NCBI GenBank assembly: GCA_018400515.1
Contig: JAGYMR010000058.1
Location: 1-12,815, forward strand
From: Tangfeifania sp.
GTDB taxonomy: Bacteria; Bacteroidota; Bacteroidia; Bacteroidales; Prolixibacteraceae
Direction: 5' to 3'
Length of the DNA: 12,815 nucleotides
In this document: piece after piece, positions 6,168 to 12,815 of the stretch
Layout of the letters: each line of letters starts with the position of its first letter
How positions within the stretch are numbered: position 1 is the stretch's first letter
The notes under the pieces: model-generated
The model's input: the letters and a program-made list of their open reading frames with translations, nothing else
What the model was told of the DNA's origin: nothing
The model's database searches: none
Program-made: the position numbers and the translations under genes

Positions 6168-8094
6168 TTTTTTGCTGCTGCTGCTGATCATTCTTTCCGG
6201 GCCGGCCCGTTCACAGCAGATTTATCAGGCCGGGCTCTCCATGGAAAGCATCGAGCCCCCCCAAAAACTGATCGCTTTGTCGCTTGGAGGATATGCGGCC
6301 CCCTGGGAGGGGCGTTTTTCCCTCCAGTGGATCCGGAAAGACCGTTTAACGCCTGTGACGGCCCTTGCAGGTACTGCCGGCCACCTCTGCCTGCTCAGCA
6401 ATGGGCGCATTTTCTGCGCCAGGCCGAATCCCTCCGGAAATATTCCGGAATGGGAACAGACCGGATCCGCCGCTCATCTGAAATTTTTGGCCGGCTCAAA
6501 CGACCACCTCTTTGCCATTGACGGGGAGGGCCACTTATTGATGGCCCGGATGGATCCAAAAGAAATTCAGTGGAAGGAAAAAGGAATCATTCATCAGCCG
6601 GTGGCAGCGATAACGGCAAAAGATGACGAATTCTTTCTGGCAAGCCCGGATGGTACATTCTGGAAGGGCCGTATATCCGCCGGCAATATTAAGCTTCAGG
6701 AGATCCGTTCCCTCCGGCTGAACGGAGTCATTGATCTTGCCACCAGCCCTTCCGGTATTTATGCATTAACAAACGACGGAACCATTTACCGCTGGGGCAT
6801 CAAACGAAGGAATCAATGGATAAAAGCCGCCTGGAAAAACGGTGTGACCATCAACGAGGATATCCGCCATTTGGCCATTGCCGGTGGGGCTTTGTATGGG
6901 GCCGACCGGGATCATGTCCTGTTCGAAGGAGAGCATCGCAGCAAAGGAGATCTCTCGGTACGTGCCCTGGCCGTCAGCAATGATCCCGGTACCGTTCTTA
7001 TTATCGCTTTGGACCTTGTGGGGATCAACGGCAGTTTTACCCGCCGCATTAAAGAGGAAATATTCCAGCAAACCGGAATTCCTCCCGAGGCTGTATTAAT
7101 CAATGTATCGCATACGCATTTCGCCCCGGTTACTCAAGCCTGGCCCACCTGGCAGGATTTTAATCAACAGCCCGACAGCAACTACCTCCGGTTGGTGAAG
7201 AAAAAAATCCTGCGGACCGCCGGTCGGGCCATCGAAAATATGCAGCCTGCCCGTTTGTTCTTCGGAAGGGAAACCACGGATATCGGATTTAACCGGAGCC
7301 TGCCGGATCATCCGGAATTATATGACAGCGATGTGGACGTCATTAAGGTGGAGTTTGTGGATTCCGGAAAAGCAAACTACCTCTTTATGGCGGCCTGCCA
7401 TCCCGTTCACAGCACGTCCGGAAAATTCCATTTCACCCTTTCCGCCAATTTTCCCGGCGTCGCCCGGCAATTGGTCGAACAAAGGACCGGAACATCCAAT
7501 GCCCTCTTCCTGCAGGGAGCAGCGGGTGACATTAATCCCGCGGATAATGATGAATACTTAACGGGAAAAAAACTGGCCGGCAAAGTCCTGGCTGTCATTC
7601 ACCGTTCAATGAACAAAATCAGTGGTCCGGTTTCCTTCTCTTTGGATACCATCCATGTTCCCTTAGAGAAAATCCCCAAAGAAGCGGTGGTTCAACTTAA
7701 AGAGCAGAGCCTGAATTCACCCGGCGGAATGATCGCGGAAAGGAATCTCATCTGGTGTGAAAGCGTGCTGGAAGGTTATGCGGAAAATAACATTCCCTCC
7801 GCTTTGCCGGTTTACTTTCAGACAATCAATATAGGAAACTGGAAACTGACCGGTTTTTCAAGGGAAACCACCTCGGAATACAGCCTGGAAGTAAAAAAAT
7901 TATGGCCGGATCAGATGGTTTCTGTGGCCGGTTTTACCAATGATGTCTCCAGCTATCTGCCCACCGGAAAGCACATTGAAATGAAAAATTATGAGGGGTA
8001 TGACTCCTTTTTCTGGTACGGCGTACCGGGAACATTTCCCGCTTCAGTCAAGGATACGGTCATCGCATTTATTCAAAAGAAGAGGGATTTGTAA
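6142..8094 (+). CDS. Secreted neutral-ceramidase-like amidohydrolase with inserted beta-propeller
   Basis: The family hydrolyses N-acyl amide bonds (ceramides, possibly other N-acyl compounds) with a zinc ion. I start it at 6142 because this gives a clean Sec signal peptide (residues 1-24, hydrophobic 10-19, cleavage near ARS). The ceramidase-like domain begins at about 29-55 (SMESIEPP...GGYAAP), is interrupted, and resumes near 270 (LSVRALAV...ALDLVG). Family blocks follow: SHTHFAP (H324/H326), CHPVH (H420/H423), FLQGAAGDINP (456-466), FSRETTSEY (E575) and SYLPT (Y605), which match the His, Glu and Tyr zinc-site regions of neutral ceramidases. Residues about 56-270 hold five repeats of roughly 40 aa with patterns such as IYALTNDGTIYRW and HLFAIDGEGHLLMA, a tachylectin/tectonin-like propeller that may bind carbohydrate. 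At 650 aa the protein lacks the usual C-terminal ceramidase domain, as do many bacterial relatives. It overlaps the DegT-like gene by 26 nt. Confidence 0.85.
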   Translation: MLRKLPKADFLLLLLIILSGPARSQQIYQAGLSMESIEPPQKLIALSLGGYAAPWEGRFSLQWIRKDRLTPVTALAGTAGHLCLLSNGRIFCARPNPSGNIPEWEQTGSAAHLKFLAGSNDHLFAIDGEGHLLMARMDPKEIQWKEKGIIHQPVAAITAKDDEFFLASPDGTFWKGRISAGNIKLQEIRSLRLNGVIDLATSPSGIYALTNDGTIYRWGIKRRNQWIKAAWKNGVTINEDIRHLAIAGGALYGADRDHVLFEGEHRSKGDLSVRALAVSNDPGTVLIIALDLVGINGSFTRRIKEEIFQQTGIPPEAVLINVSHTHFAPVTQAWPTWQDFNQQPDSNYLRLVKKKILRTAGRAIENMQPARLFFGRETTDIGFNRSLPDHPELYDSDVDVIKVEFVDSGKANYLFMAACHPVHSTSGKFHFTLSANFPGVARQLVEQRTGTSNALFLQGAAGDINPADNDEYLTGKKLAGKVLAVIHRSMNKISGPVSFSLDTIHVPLEKIPKEAVVQLKEQSLNSPGGMIAERNLIWCESVLEGYAENNIPSALPVYFQTINIGNWKLTGFSRETTSEYSLEVKKLWPDQMVSVAGFTNDVSSYLPTGKHIEMKNYEGYDSFFWYGVPGTFPASVKDTVIAFIQKKRDL

Positions 8095-8376
8095 CGGCCT
8101 GTTTCTGAGCGACCCGGAAATATCAGCACTATGAACCGGGACCGCCCGGGATCCCGGCATAAAATATTTTTAACAGGCCCCTGCCGGAAGGGGTGCCCGG
8201 GGACCTCTGCCCGGTTTCTTCAGGGAAGGAAGTTGATTCGGTTCATACCTCCGGCGGGGATGTTTTGATCGTTTTGCCGGACGGCGGCAGCCCCGGAAGG
8301 CCTCCTTGTGGAGGCAGGCACTTCCGGAGCGCAAATTTTTTGAAATGATCCTGATTTAAATAAAAATGACACTGTT
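8095..8376. other. 282-nt G/C-rich gap with several hairpins
   Basis: No gene is visible. The gap is unusually G/C-rich for a Bacteroidota spacer and contains a CCGGGATCCCGG palindrome (8146-8157), a CCCCT/AGGGG hairpin (8178-8182 with 8189-8193), CCGGC/GCCGG arms (8251-8255 with 8276-8280), and a stronger hairpin near the downstream gene (listed separately). T-runs follow at 8166-8171 and 8336-8341. At least one terminator for the ceramidase-like gene is likely here. Confidence 0.45.
8293..8341 (+). terminator. Long hairpin plus T-run upstream of the GATase-like gene
   Basis: CCGGAAG (8293-8299) pairs with CTTCCGG (8321-8327). Inside it, GCCTCC (8300-8305) pairs with GGAGGC (8310-8315) around a TTGT loop, leaving a 5-nt bulge on the right side. 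A run of six T at 8336-8341 follows, 8 nt after the stem. The shape suits an intrinsic terminator or a leader structure of the gene starting at 8377; the gap between stem and T-run weakens the terminator reading. Confidence 0.45.
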
Positions 8377-9153
8377 ATGGCAAAAATCTATTACGTTGGC
8401 GACTGGGCGGTTCTGATGGGACCATCATTTGCTGAATCACCTTTTCAGAATGCCCAGAAAGGACTTGAAATTTTTAATTATGGCACCTGGCTGAAAAATG
8501 CCCTGGAATCGACGGGAGAACACCAGGTCGATTCAGTACCCTCCTGGGATTTTTATAAACTTCCCCCGGGAAAGTATGAACAGATCCTGAGCGACTATGA
8601 TGTGATCGTCTTCAGCGATGTGGAAGGGAAACTATTTCAGCTGGCTCCCGATTTTTTCGATAAAGAGGAGTTCGGCAAACGGATTATCACTTTTCCCGAC
8701 CGGACCCGGTTAACCATGGAAGCGGTCCGGTCGGGAAAAGGGCTGATGATGCTTGGTGGCTGGTACTCATTCACTGGCGAAGTCGGCAAAGGGGGATGGG
8801 GACGAACACCCCTTCGCGATATCCTGCCGGTAAAATGCCTGGCGACCGAAGACCTGGTGGAAAGCACCGAAGGGTACTACCCGGAGATCACCGAAGAGGG
8901 GGCCGCCCATTTCAATAAACCGTTTGAAGATTTTCCACCCATCCTGGGGTATAATGAGACCCTTCCGGTGCCGGAGGGACAAGTGCTGATGCGTGTGAAA
9001 GAGACCGGCCATCCGCTGGTTGCCGTACGGCAGGTTGGCAAGGGGAAAGTGCTGGCTTATACCTCCGATCCTGCTCCCCACTGGGGACTGAACTTTGTTT
9101 ACTGGAAACAGTACAACAATTTCTGGCTGAAATGCCTTGAGCTGGTTTCCTGA
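8377..9153 (+). CDS. Glutamine-amidotransferase-like protein (DUF1355 type), cytoplasmic
   Basis: This 258-aa protein resembles the putative glutamine amidotransferase family PF07090, with a class I amidotransferase-like Rossmann fold. Seen in sequence: an opening strand KIYYVGDW, the strand DYDVIVFSDVEG, the LGGWYSFTGEVGKGGWGRTPL block (from 126) where the nucleophile elbow of true amidotransferases would sit, and a C-terminal GKGKVLAYTSDPAPHWG stretch typical of the family. The elbow has Gly-Gly-Trp (127-129) instead of a catalytic Cys, so glutaminase activity is unlikely; relatives occur beside sugar-utilisation genes but have no settled function. It has no signal peptide and is the only clearly cytoplasmic product in the window. 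It is flanked by gaps of 282 and 333 nt and thus probably forms its own transcription unit. The start follows an A-rich stretch with no Shine-Dalgarno. Confidence 0.8.
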   Translation: MAKIYYVGDWAVLMGPSFAESPFQNAQKGLEIFNYGTWLKNALESTGEHQVDSVPSWDFYKLPPGKYEQILSDYDVIVFSDVEGKLFQLAPDFFDKEEFGKRIITFPDRTRLTMEAVRSGKGLMMLGGWYSFTGEVGKGGWGRTPLRDILPVKCLATEDLVESTEGYYPEITEEGAAHFNKPFEDFPPILGYNETLPVPEGQVLMRVKETGHPLVAVRQVGKGKVLAYTSDPAPHWGLNFVYWKQYNNFWLKCLELVS

Positions 9154-9486
9154 AAACCCGGGATTTACCCGTTCTTCCTTCCGGGGGTTCCGGAGTTTTC
9201 CCCGGTAAACAGGACGTTATCCGGGGATCATGCCCTTACCAAAGCCGGAATCACCGGACTTTTCATACGTTGCATGAGTCCCTTGGCCCTGCAACGGAAA
9301 AACGGCCGGTTTTTAGTTTTCGCGGATAATAACTGTCCGGTTGCCGGCGAAAAGGATCAGTAACGGGAAGGTTGGAAAAATCGGAATGCAGTATTTTATG
9401 ACGGTAGCTGAATCCAGTGGCTGGTACGGCAAAAAAAACACGCTTTTGTTGCTTTTTTTACATAAATTCACTAAATTTTCTTTGCT
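9154..9486. other. 333-nt gap with two inverted repeats
   Basis: I see no gene. CGTTGCA (9268-9274) and TGCAACG (9290-9296) form a perfect 7-bp stem with a 15-nt loop, and an A/T-armed hairpin follows at 9298-9314 (listed separately). From about 9425 the sequence turns A/T-rich (runs of eight A and seven T) before the next start, the likely promoter zone, but no element matches TAnnTTTG. Confidence 0.45.
9298..9314 (+). terminator. Candidate (possibly bidirectional) terminator
   Basis: AAAAAC (9298-9303) pairs with GTTTTT (9309-9314) around GGCCG, leaving an A-run on one side and a T-run on the other. It directly follows the 9268-9296 inverted repeat. The hairpin is weak by itself, and it lies about 145 nt after the preceding stop codon. 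Confidence 0.3.
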
Positions 9487-10839
9487 ATGCGAAAAAAATT
9501 TTTTTTTAAGCTTCTCCTGCTGGCCACAACACCGCTTCTTTTTTCGTTGAGCACCCTTCAGGGATGTAAAAACAAAAAACAACCGGAAGAAAAGAGGGTT
9601 CAACAACCGGTGGTGGATCATGAACGCTGGAAAATTGAAAACGGAAAGTTTTATCTGGACGGGGAATGGCAGTTTCTGAAAATCGGAAAACCGCTGATCA
9701 ATTTCTCTAATAGCGAGGCTGTTGACCGGTTAATTGGAGATCTGGACATTCTGAAAGCAAAACATTACCGGGTCATTGAGATGAACTGCTACTGGCACCA
9801 TTTTGATTTTGATGGCGACGGAGATCCCGATGTTTCGCTCGATCCACTCAATAAGCTCATCAATGCGGTTTACACCAGAGGCATGTATCCGTGCCTTTCC
9901 GTTGAAACTTACGCGGTGGGTGGCGGCCAGATCCCCGAAGGATTCTGGGAACGGTATCCGGATGCCTATTGTATTAATGATAAAGGCAAGCGGGTTACCG
10001 ATACCGAATACGGATTCAATAACGATGTGATTTCGATCTATCACCAGGGATACCGGGAAACCGTCCATAACTTCATCCGGAATATGGCCCGGGGGATCGA
10101 TATCGATAAAATTCTTTACTTTGAAACCACGGTAGAACCCCAGTACATGGGAGCAATCAACATCTGTTACAGCAGCCACGCCAAAAATGCGTATGCAAAA
10201 TGGCGGGCAGCCAACGATATCACAGACGAGGCGTCCGCATTTCCTGCATCGTATCCGGTGCCTGAATCCTTTGTCCGGAATGAAACATGGAATAAATTCC
10301 GGGCGCAATTCCTGGCGGAATGGGTGAACGAAGATGCCGAAGCTTACCGGGATATTGCAGGAAAAGATGCCTATGTGGCCGTGGATTTTCTGGATGCCGC
10401 GGAGAATACAACCATCCGGAGAAACGGTGATCCCATCGAATTTCTGACACATTTAACTTCCCCTGATATTATCCAGGTCAACTGGAGCTGGTATTTCCCG
10501 GACAATTCACCCAATCAGAAAGCCTACGACCGGGTTTACCGGGTGATGAATGCCACCAACCGGGACTGGGCGGTAACCGAACATATGACTTTTAACGGGA
10601 GCGACTTTGTCCGGTATGATGAAGCCACCCTCCGGAAGATCCTGATGAACACACTTCAGCAGGGAACCCGCTTCGGATGGGAATTTGTCAATGTGGGAAA
10701 CAGCACCAGCAGTAATTTCAGTTTGTATAATGATGACTGGACCCCGAAAAGGGTCATGAGCGTGGTGGATGATAACTGGGATTACTGGATGGAACAGGTT
10801 AAAAAAATCGAAAAAAACAGCCAGCCGGATGTAGATTAA
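9487..10839 (+). CDS. Lipoprotein glycoside hydrolase, clan GH-A (GH42-like)
   Basis: This 450-aa protein has a lipoprotein signal: basic MRKK, hydrophobic 5-22 and lipobox TLQGC with lipidated C27. The next residues are KNKK, not the acidic pattern linked to surface export in Bacteroidota, so a periplasmic-facing anchor is possible. The rest reads as a (beta/alpha)8 glycoside hydrolase. Likely acid/base is E217 (or E213) in LYFETTVEPQYMG, and the likely nucleophile is E365 in WAVTEHMTF, at the positions expected for strands 4 and 7 of clan GH-A. The segment YSSHAKNAYAKWRAANDI followed by PVPES resembles GH42 beta-galactosidases. A DFDGDGDPD loop (near residues 107-115) looks like a calcium-binding loop. 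The protein is shorter than canonical GH42 (about 650-700 aa), apparently only the barrel. The exact family and substrate are unsettled; a GH5-like or unclassified GH-A enzyme is the alternative. Confidence 0.65.
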   Translation: MRKKFFFKLLLLATTPLLFSLSTLQGCKNKKQPEEKRVQQPVVDHERWKIENGKFYLDGEWQFLKIGKPLINFSNSEAVDRLIGDLDILKAKHYRVIEMNCYWHHFDFDGDGDPDVSLDPLNKLINAVYTRGMYPCLSVETYAVGGGQIPEGFWERYPDAYCINDKGKRVTDTEYGFNNDVISIYHQGYRETVHNFIRNMARGIDIDKILYFETTVEPQYMGAINICYSSHAKNAYAKWRAANDITDEASAFPASYPVPESFVRNETWNKFRAQFLAEWVNEDAEAYRDIAGKDAYVAVDFLDAAENTTIRRNGDPIEFLTHLTSPDIIQVNWSWYFPDNSPNQKAYDRVYRVMNATNRDWAVTEHMTFNGSDFVRYDEATLRKILMNTLQQGTRFGWEFVNVGNSTSSNFSLYNDDWTPKRVMSVVDDNWDYWMEQVKKIEKNSQPDVD

Positions 10840-10849
10840 CCTTGAACAG

Positions 10850-10879
10850 GGAATCCGGCTGTGTACCCGTACGGATTCC
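10850..10879 (+). terminator. Inverted repeat after the GH-A lipoprotein gene
   Basis: GGAATCCG (10850-10857) and CGGATTCC (10872-10879) form a perfect 8-bp stem with a 14-nt loop, 10 nt after the stop codon. No T-run follows, so it may be a 3'-end stabiliser, a factor-dependent stop, or a protein-binding site. Confidence 0.35.
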
Positions 10880-10950
10880 TTGCGGACGAAAACGGATTGC
10901 ATCCGCCTCCGGACGGATGGGCGAAAACAGGTTTAAAATTGCAGTCCGGG

Positions 10951-10967
10951 GCGGATTAAGAATCCGC
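10951..10967 (+). repeat. Short hairpin GCGGATT-AAG-AATCCGC
   Basis: A perfect 7-bp inverted repeat with a 3-nt centre, in the gap before the beta-helix gene. Its arms share the GGATT/AATCC core with the 10850-10879 repeat. As a near-palindrome it could be an operator for a dimeric regulator or an RNA hairpin; no T-run follows. Confidence 0.35.
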
Positions 10968-11074
10968 TCCAGCGGCGCCAATAGATTTTAACAGATCGAA
11001 TCCCTGCGGAGGGAAGTGTCCGTCTTTTACATATTGATAACCATTTTGATAAGATAACTAATAAAACAAAGATT

Positions 11075-12319
11075 ATGAAACATTCTTTTATTACGCTGTT
11101 AATCGGGCTGTTTGCAGTCATGGCAACACAGGCAAAAGAGCTGGTTAGTATTCAGGAATTTGATGTTAAGCCCGGGAACACGGCTGAAGTGAACAAAGAG
11201 AATCTGCAAAAGGCCATTGACTGGGCTTCCGGGCTCGGTGCAGCATTGTTCGTTGAACCGTCGGATGAACCTTACCCTGTCGATGGAGGCCTTATCCTCA
11301 AAGAAAATGTTTCGCTGGTGGGTGTTCATGGTCCAACGCCCCGCGGAACGGTTCATCCTGAAAAAAAGCAACCGGTGGGAAGTGTTTTTGAGATTACAGA
11401 CAAGGAAAACGTTTTTATTACAGTGTCTACCGGGACCCAGATCAAAGGCATCCAGTTTTGGTATTCCGAACAAACCACCACCGATCCGGATGCCATCATT
11501 CCTTATCCGGCTACGATCCAGACTTCCAAAACCAGTCGAACACAAGGGGTTTACTTATCCTGCCTGACCTTTTACGGTGAGTACCTGGCCATGGATTTTA
11601 ATGCCAACCGTGGAAATGCTTGCGAACTGATGACGTTTGAACATTGCTACGGCTATCCGCTGAGTGGGGAATTTATCCGGATGGATTACTGCTATGATGT
11701 TCCCCGGATTCTTCACTGCCATGTGAACCCTGCGATACAACGGTTTATCGGGGGACAGAACAGCCGGGAGATCGTCGACGCCGTGATCGCCAAAAAAACC
11801 TATGCTTATACCATTAATCATACCGATAATGCCCAGCTGATGGATCTTTTTACCTTCGGAACCTACGGAGGGATCCTTCTGGACGGGGAATCCTACGGAC
11901 AACTGACCAATTTTAATTTCGACTGTGTGGCCGTTGGAATCCTGAAACGCGGAAACAACACGAAAAACAGGAACTGGCAAATTGCCCAGGGCTCCATCAT
12001 TGCCAATACCGGTGAACCAGTTGAGGATATTCATCCCATCATTATTGAAGGGCAGGGACACACGGCCCTGACAAATGTGGAGGCTTTTTCAGGGGGCAAT
12101 AATGCCCTGACGACCGTGCCCGAGAACCAATCGTGGGACTTCCTTTTGGTCCGGGGCGATAAAAAACTGACCGTCTCCATTTTCGGGAGCCGGATGCGGA
12201 ATTATGTTTCGGACAAACCGGTCACTGTGGAAAATGACAAGGCGGTCATTCAGGCAGTGGCCTGTTTCGATAAACATGAGAACCTTTATAACAAAACGTT
12301 TAATGACGGAAACCATTAA
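11075..12319 (+). CDS. Secreted right-handed beta-helix protein (pectate-lyase-3-like)
   Basis: This 414-aa protein begins with a Sec signal peptide (MKHSFITLLIGLFAVMATQA, cleavage after residue 20). The mature N-terminus (FDVKPGNTAEVNKENLQKAIDWAS, then LFVEPSDEPYPVDGGLILKENVSLVGV) matches the opening of Pectate_lyase_3/GH28-related beta-helix proteins: an acidic loop, a helix with paired Ala, then the first coils. The rest is a series of short strands with stacked Asn, Gly and aromatic residues (LTFYGEYLAMDFNANRGN, FTFGTYGGILLDG, GQLTNFNFDCVAVGI), as expected of parallel beta-helix coils. I see no recognised catalytic triad, so it may be a lyase, a hydrolase or a binding scaffold. The downstream GH92 gene begins 3 nt after its stop, so the two are almost certainly co-transcribed. 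The start follows an A/T-rich stretch without Shine-Dalgarno. Confidence 0.7.
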   Translation: MKHSFITLLIGLFAVMATQAKELVSIQEFDVKPGNTAEVNKENLQKAIDWASGLGAALFVEPSDEPYPVDGGLILKENVSLVGVHGPTPRGTVHPEKKQPVGSVFEITDKENVFITVSTGTQIKGIQFWYSEQTTTDPDAIIPYPATIQTSKTSRTQGVYLSCLTFYGEYLAMDFNANRGNACELMTFEHCYGYPLSGEFIRMDYCYDVPRILHCHVNPAIQRFIGGQNSREIVDAVIAKKTYAYTINHTDNAQLMDLFTFGTYGGILLDGESYGQLTNFNFDCVAVGILKRGNNTKNRNWQIAQGSIIANTGEPVEDIHPIIIEGQGHTALTNVEAFSGGNNALTTVPENQSWDFLLVRGDKKLTVSIFGSRMRNYVSDKPVTVENDKAVIQAVACFDKHENLYNKTFNDGNH

Positions 12320-12322
12320 GCC

Positions 12323-12815
12323 ATGAGCCATTTTAAAATTTTTGTGATCATTGCCGGATGGATCCTCCTGAGTACAGGGTGTACCATTCAGAAAAGATCC
12401 CCAACGGAACCGGTTGATTATGTGAATCCCTATATGGGAAATATCAGCCATTTGCTTGTACCTACCTATCCCACCACTCATCTCCCCAACAGTATGTTAA
12501 GGGTTTATCCCAACCGGGGGGATTTTACCGGGGATCTGCTAAACGGATTGCCCGTGGTGGTCACCGGTCACCGCCGGGGTTCAGCCTTTGCCCTGAGTCC
12601 TTTTCAGGGACCGGAAAACAGGATAAAACCTGTGATCCGCTACCACTACGACCGGGAAAAAGTGACTCCCTATTCCTATGCGGTTTACCTGGACGAACAA
12701 CAGACCGAAATTGATTTCGGCTGTTCCCGTCAATCGGCCATGTACGATATCCGGTTCACAAAAGAGGAACCGGCTTATCTGATCCTGAACTCCCGGCAGG
12801 GGGAACTCTCCTGGG
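12323..12815 (+). CDS. GH92 family (alpha-mannosidase-type) lipoprotein, 3' end outside window
   Basis: The frame opens at 12323 and stays open for 164 codons to the window edge. The N-terminus is a lipoprotein signal: hydrophobic 5-16 and lipobox LLSTGC with C20. The mature part starts with the GH92 N-terminal signature (VDYVNPYMGNISHLLVPTYP, then LPNSMLRVYPNRGDFTGDLL), seen in one Bacteroidota branch of this calcium-dependent exo-mannosidase family. Most characterised members remove alpha-mannose from N-glycans or mannans, but this branch is not one I can tie to a tested substrate. Only the N-terminal beta-sandwich domain is inside the window; the catalytic domain and its Glu/Asp residues lie beyond. 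The start codon is 3 nt after the stop of the beta-helix gene, which indicates one operon. It was read directly from the DNA because no stop codon closes the frame. Confidence 0.85.
   Translation, partial: MSHFKIFVIIAGWILLSTGCTIQKRSPTEPVDYVNPYMGNISHLLVPTYPTTHLPNSMLRVYPNRGDFTGDLLNGLPVVVTGHRRGSAFALSPFQGPENRIKPVIRYHYDREKVTPYSYAVYLDEQQTEIDFGCSRQSAMYDIRFTKEEPAYLILNSRQGELSW

Noticed and set aside
9444..9486. Bacteroidota promoter directly before the GH-A lipoprotein gene (TTTG at 9445-9448, TTTCTTTG at 9477-9484)
   Set aside because: The second element mismatches TAnnTTTG, the spacing is too long, and the box would touch the start codon.
9730..10452. Long open frame on the - strand (240 codons) opposite the GH-A lipoprotein
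   Set aside because: No recognisable domain, no start context, and it lies fully opposite a gene with lipobox and catalytic motifs.

Overview
The window (about 12.8 kb, roughly half G+C) most likely comes from a member of the Bacteroidota that degrades complex glycans. The case rests on three things: the gene content (a sulfatase, two GH172/DUF2961 domains, a GH92, exported sugar-active proteins and lipoproteins); start codons preceded by A/T-rich stretches with no Shine-Dalgarno sequence; and one exact TAnnTTTG promoter -7 element. This is inference from sequence style. No rRNA, tRNA or taxonomic marker is present. All nine supported genes are on the + strand. No mobile element, CRISPR array, regulator, transporter or SusC/SusD pair was found.

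Layout. (1) 1-2378: the 3' part of a GH172 (DUF2961) gene, then a type I sulfatase 58 nt downstream. (2) 2679-4535: a secreted two-domain protein joining a GH172 domain to a complete xylose-isomerase-like TIM barrel (sugar isomerase/epimerase family). (3) 4815-8094: a twin-arginine-exported DegT/DnrJ/EryC1-type PLP enzyme whose 3' end overlaps, by 26 nt, a secreted neutral-ceramidase-like amidohydrolase; the second protein carries a five-blade tachylectin-like propeller inserted in its catalytic domain. (4) 8377-9153: a cytoplasmic glutamine-amidotransferase-like protein (DUF1355 type). (5) 9487-10839: a lipoprotein glycoside hydrolase of clan GH-A, closest in style to GH42. (6) 11075-12319 and 12323 to the end: a secreted right-handed beta-helix protein followed after 3 nt by a GH92 lipoprotein cut by the window end.

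The tightly spaced groups (GH172-sulfatase, DegT-ceramidase-like, beta-helix-GH92) are separated by gaps of 235-333 nt that contain hairpins and at least one candidate promoter. The array therefore looks like several short transcription units rather than one operon. Eight of the nine gene products are predicted or likely to be exported (the signal of the first gene lies outside the window). Together they could desulfate a glycan, trim furanosidic and mannosidic linkages, cleave N-acyl (amide) bonds and modify released keto-sugars. That joint role is inference; the substrate cannot be read from the sequence.

The most unusual items are the two domain architectures (GH172 fused to TIM barrel; ceramidase-like domain with nested propeller) and the coupling of an exported PLP enzyme to the latter.
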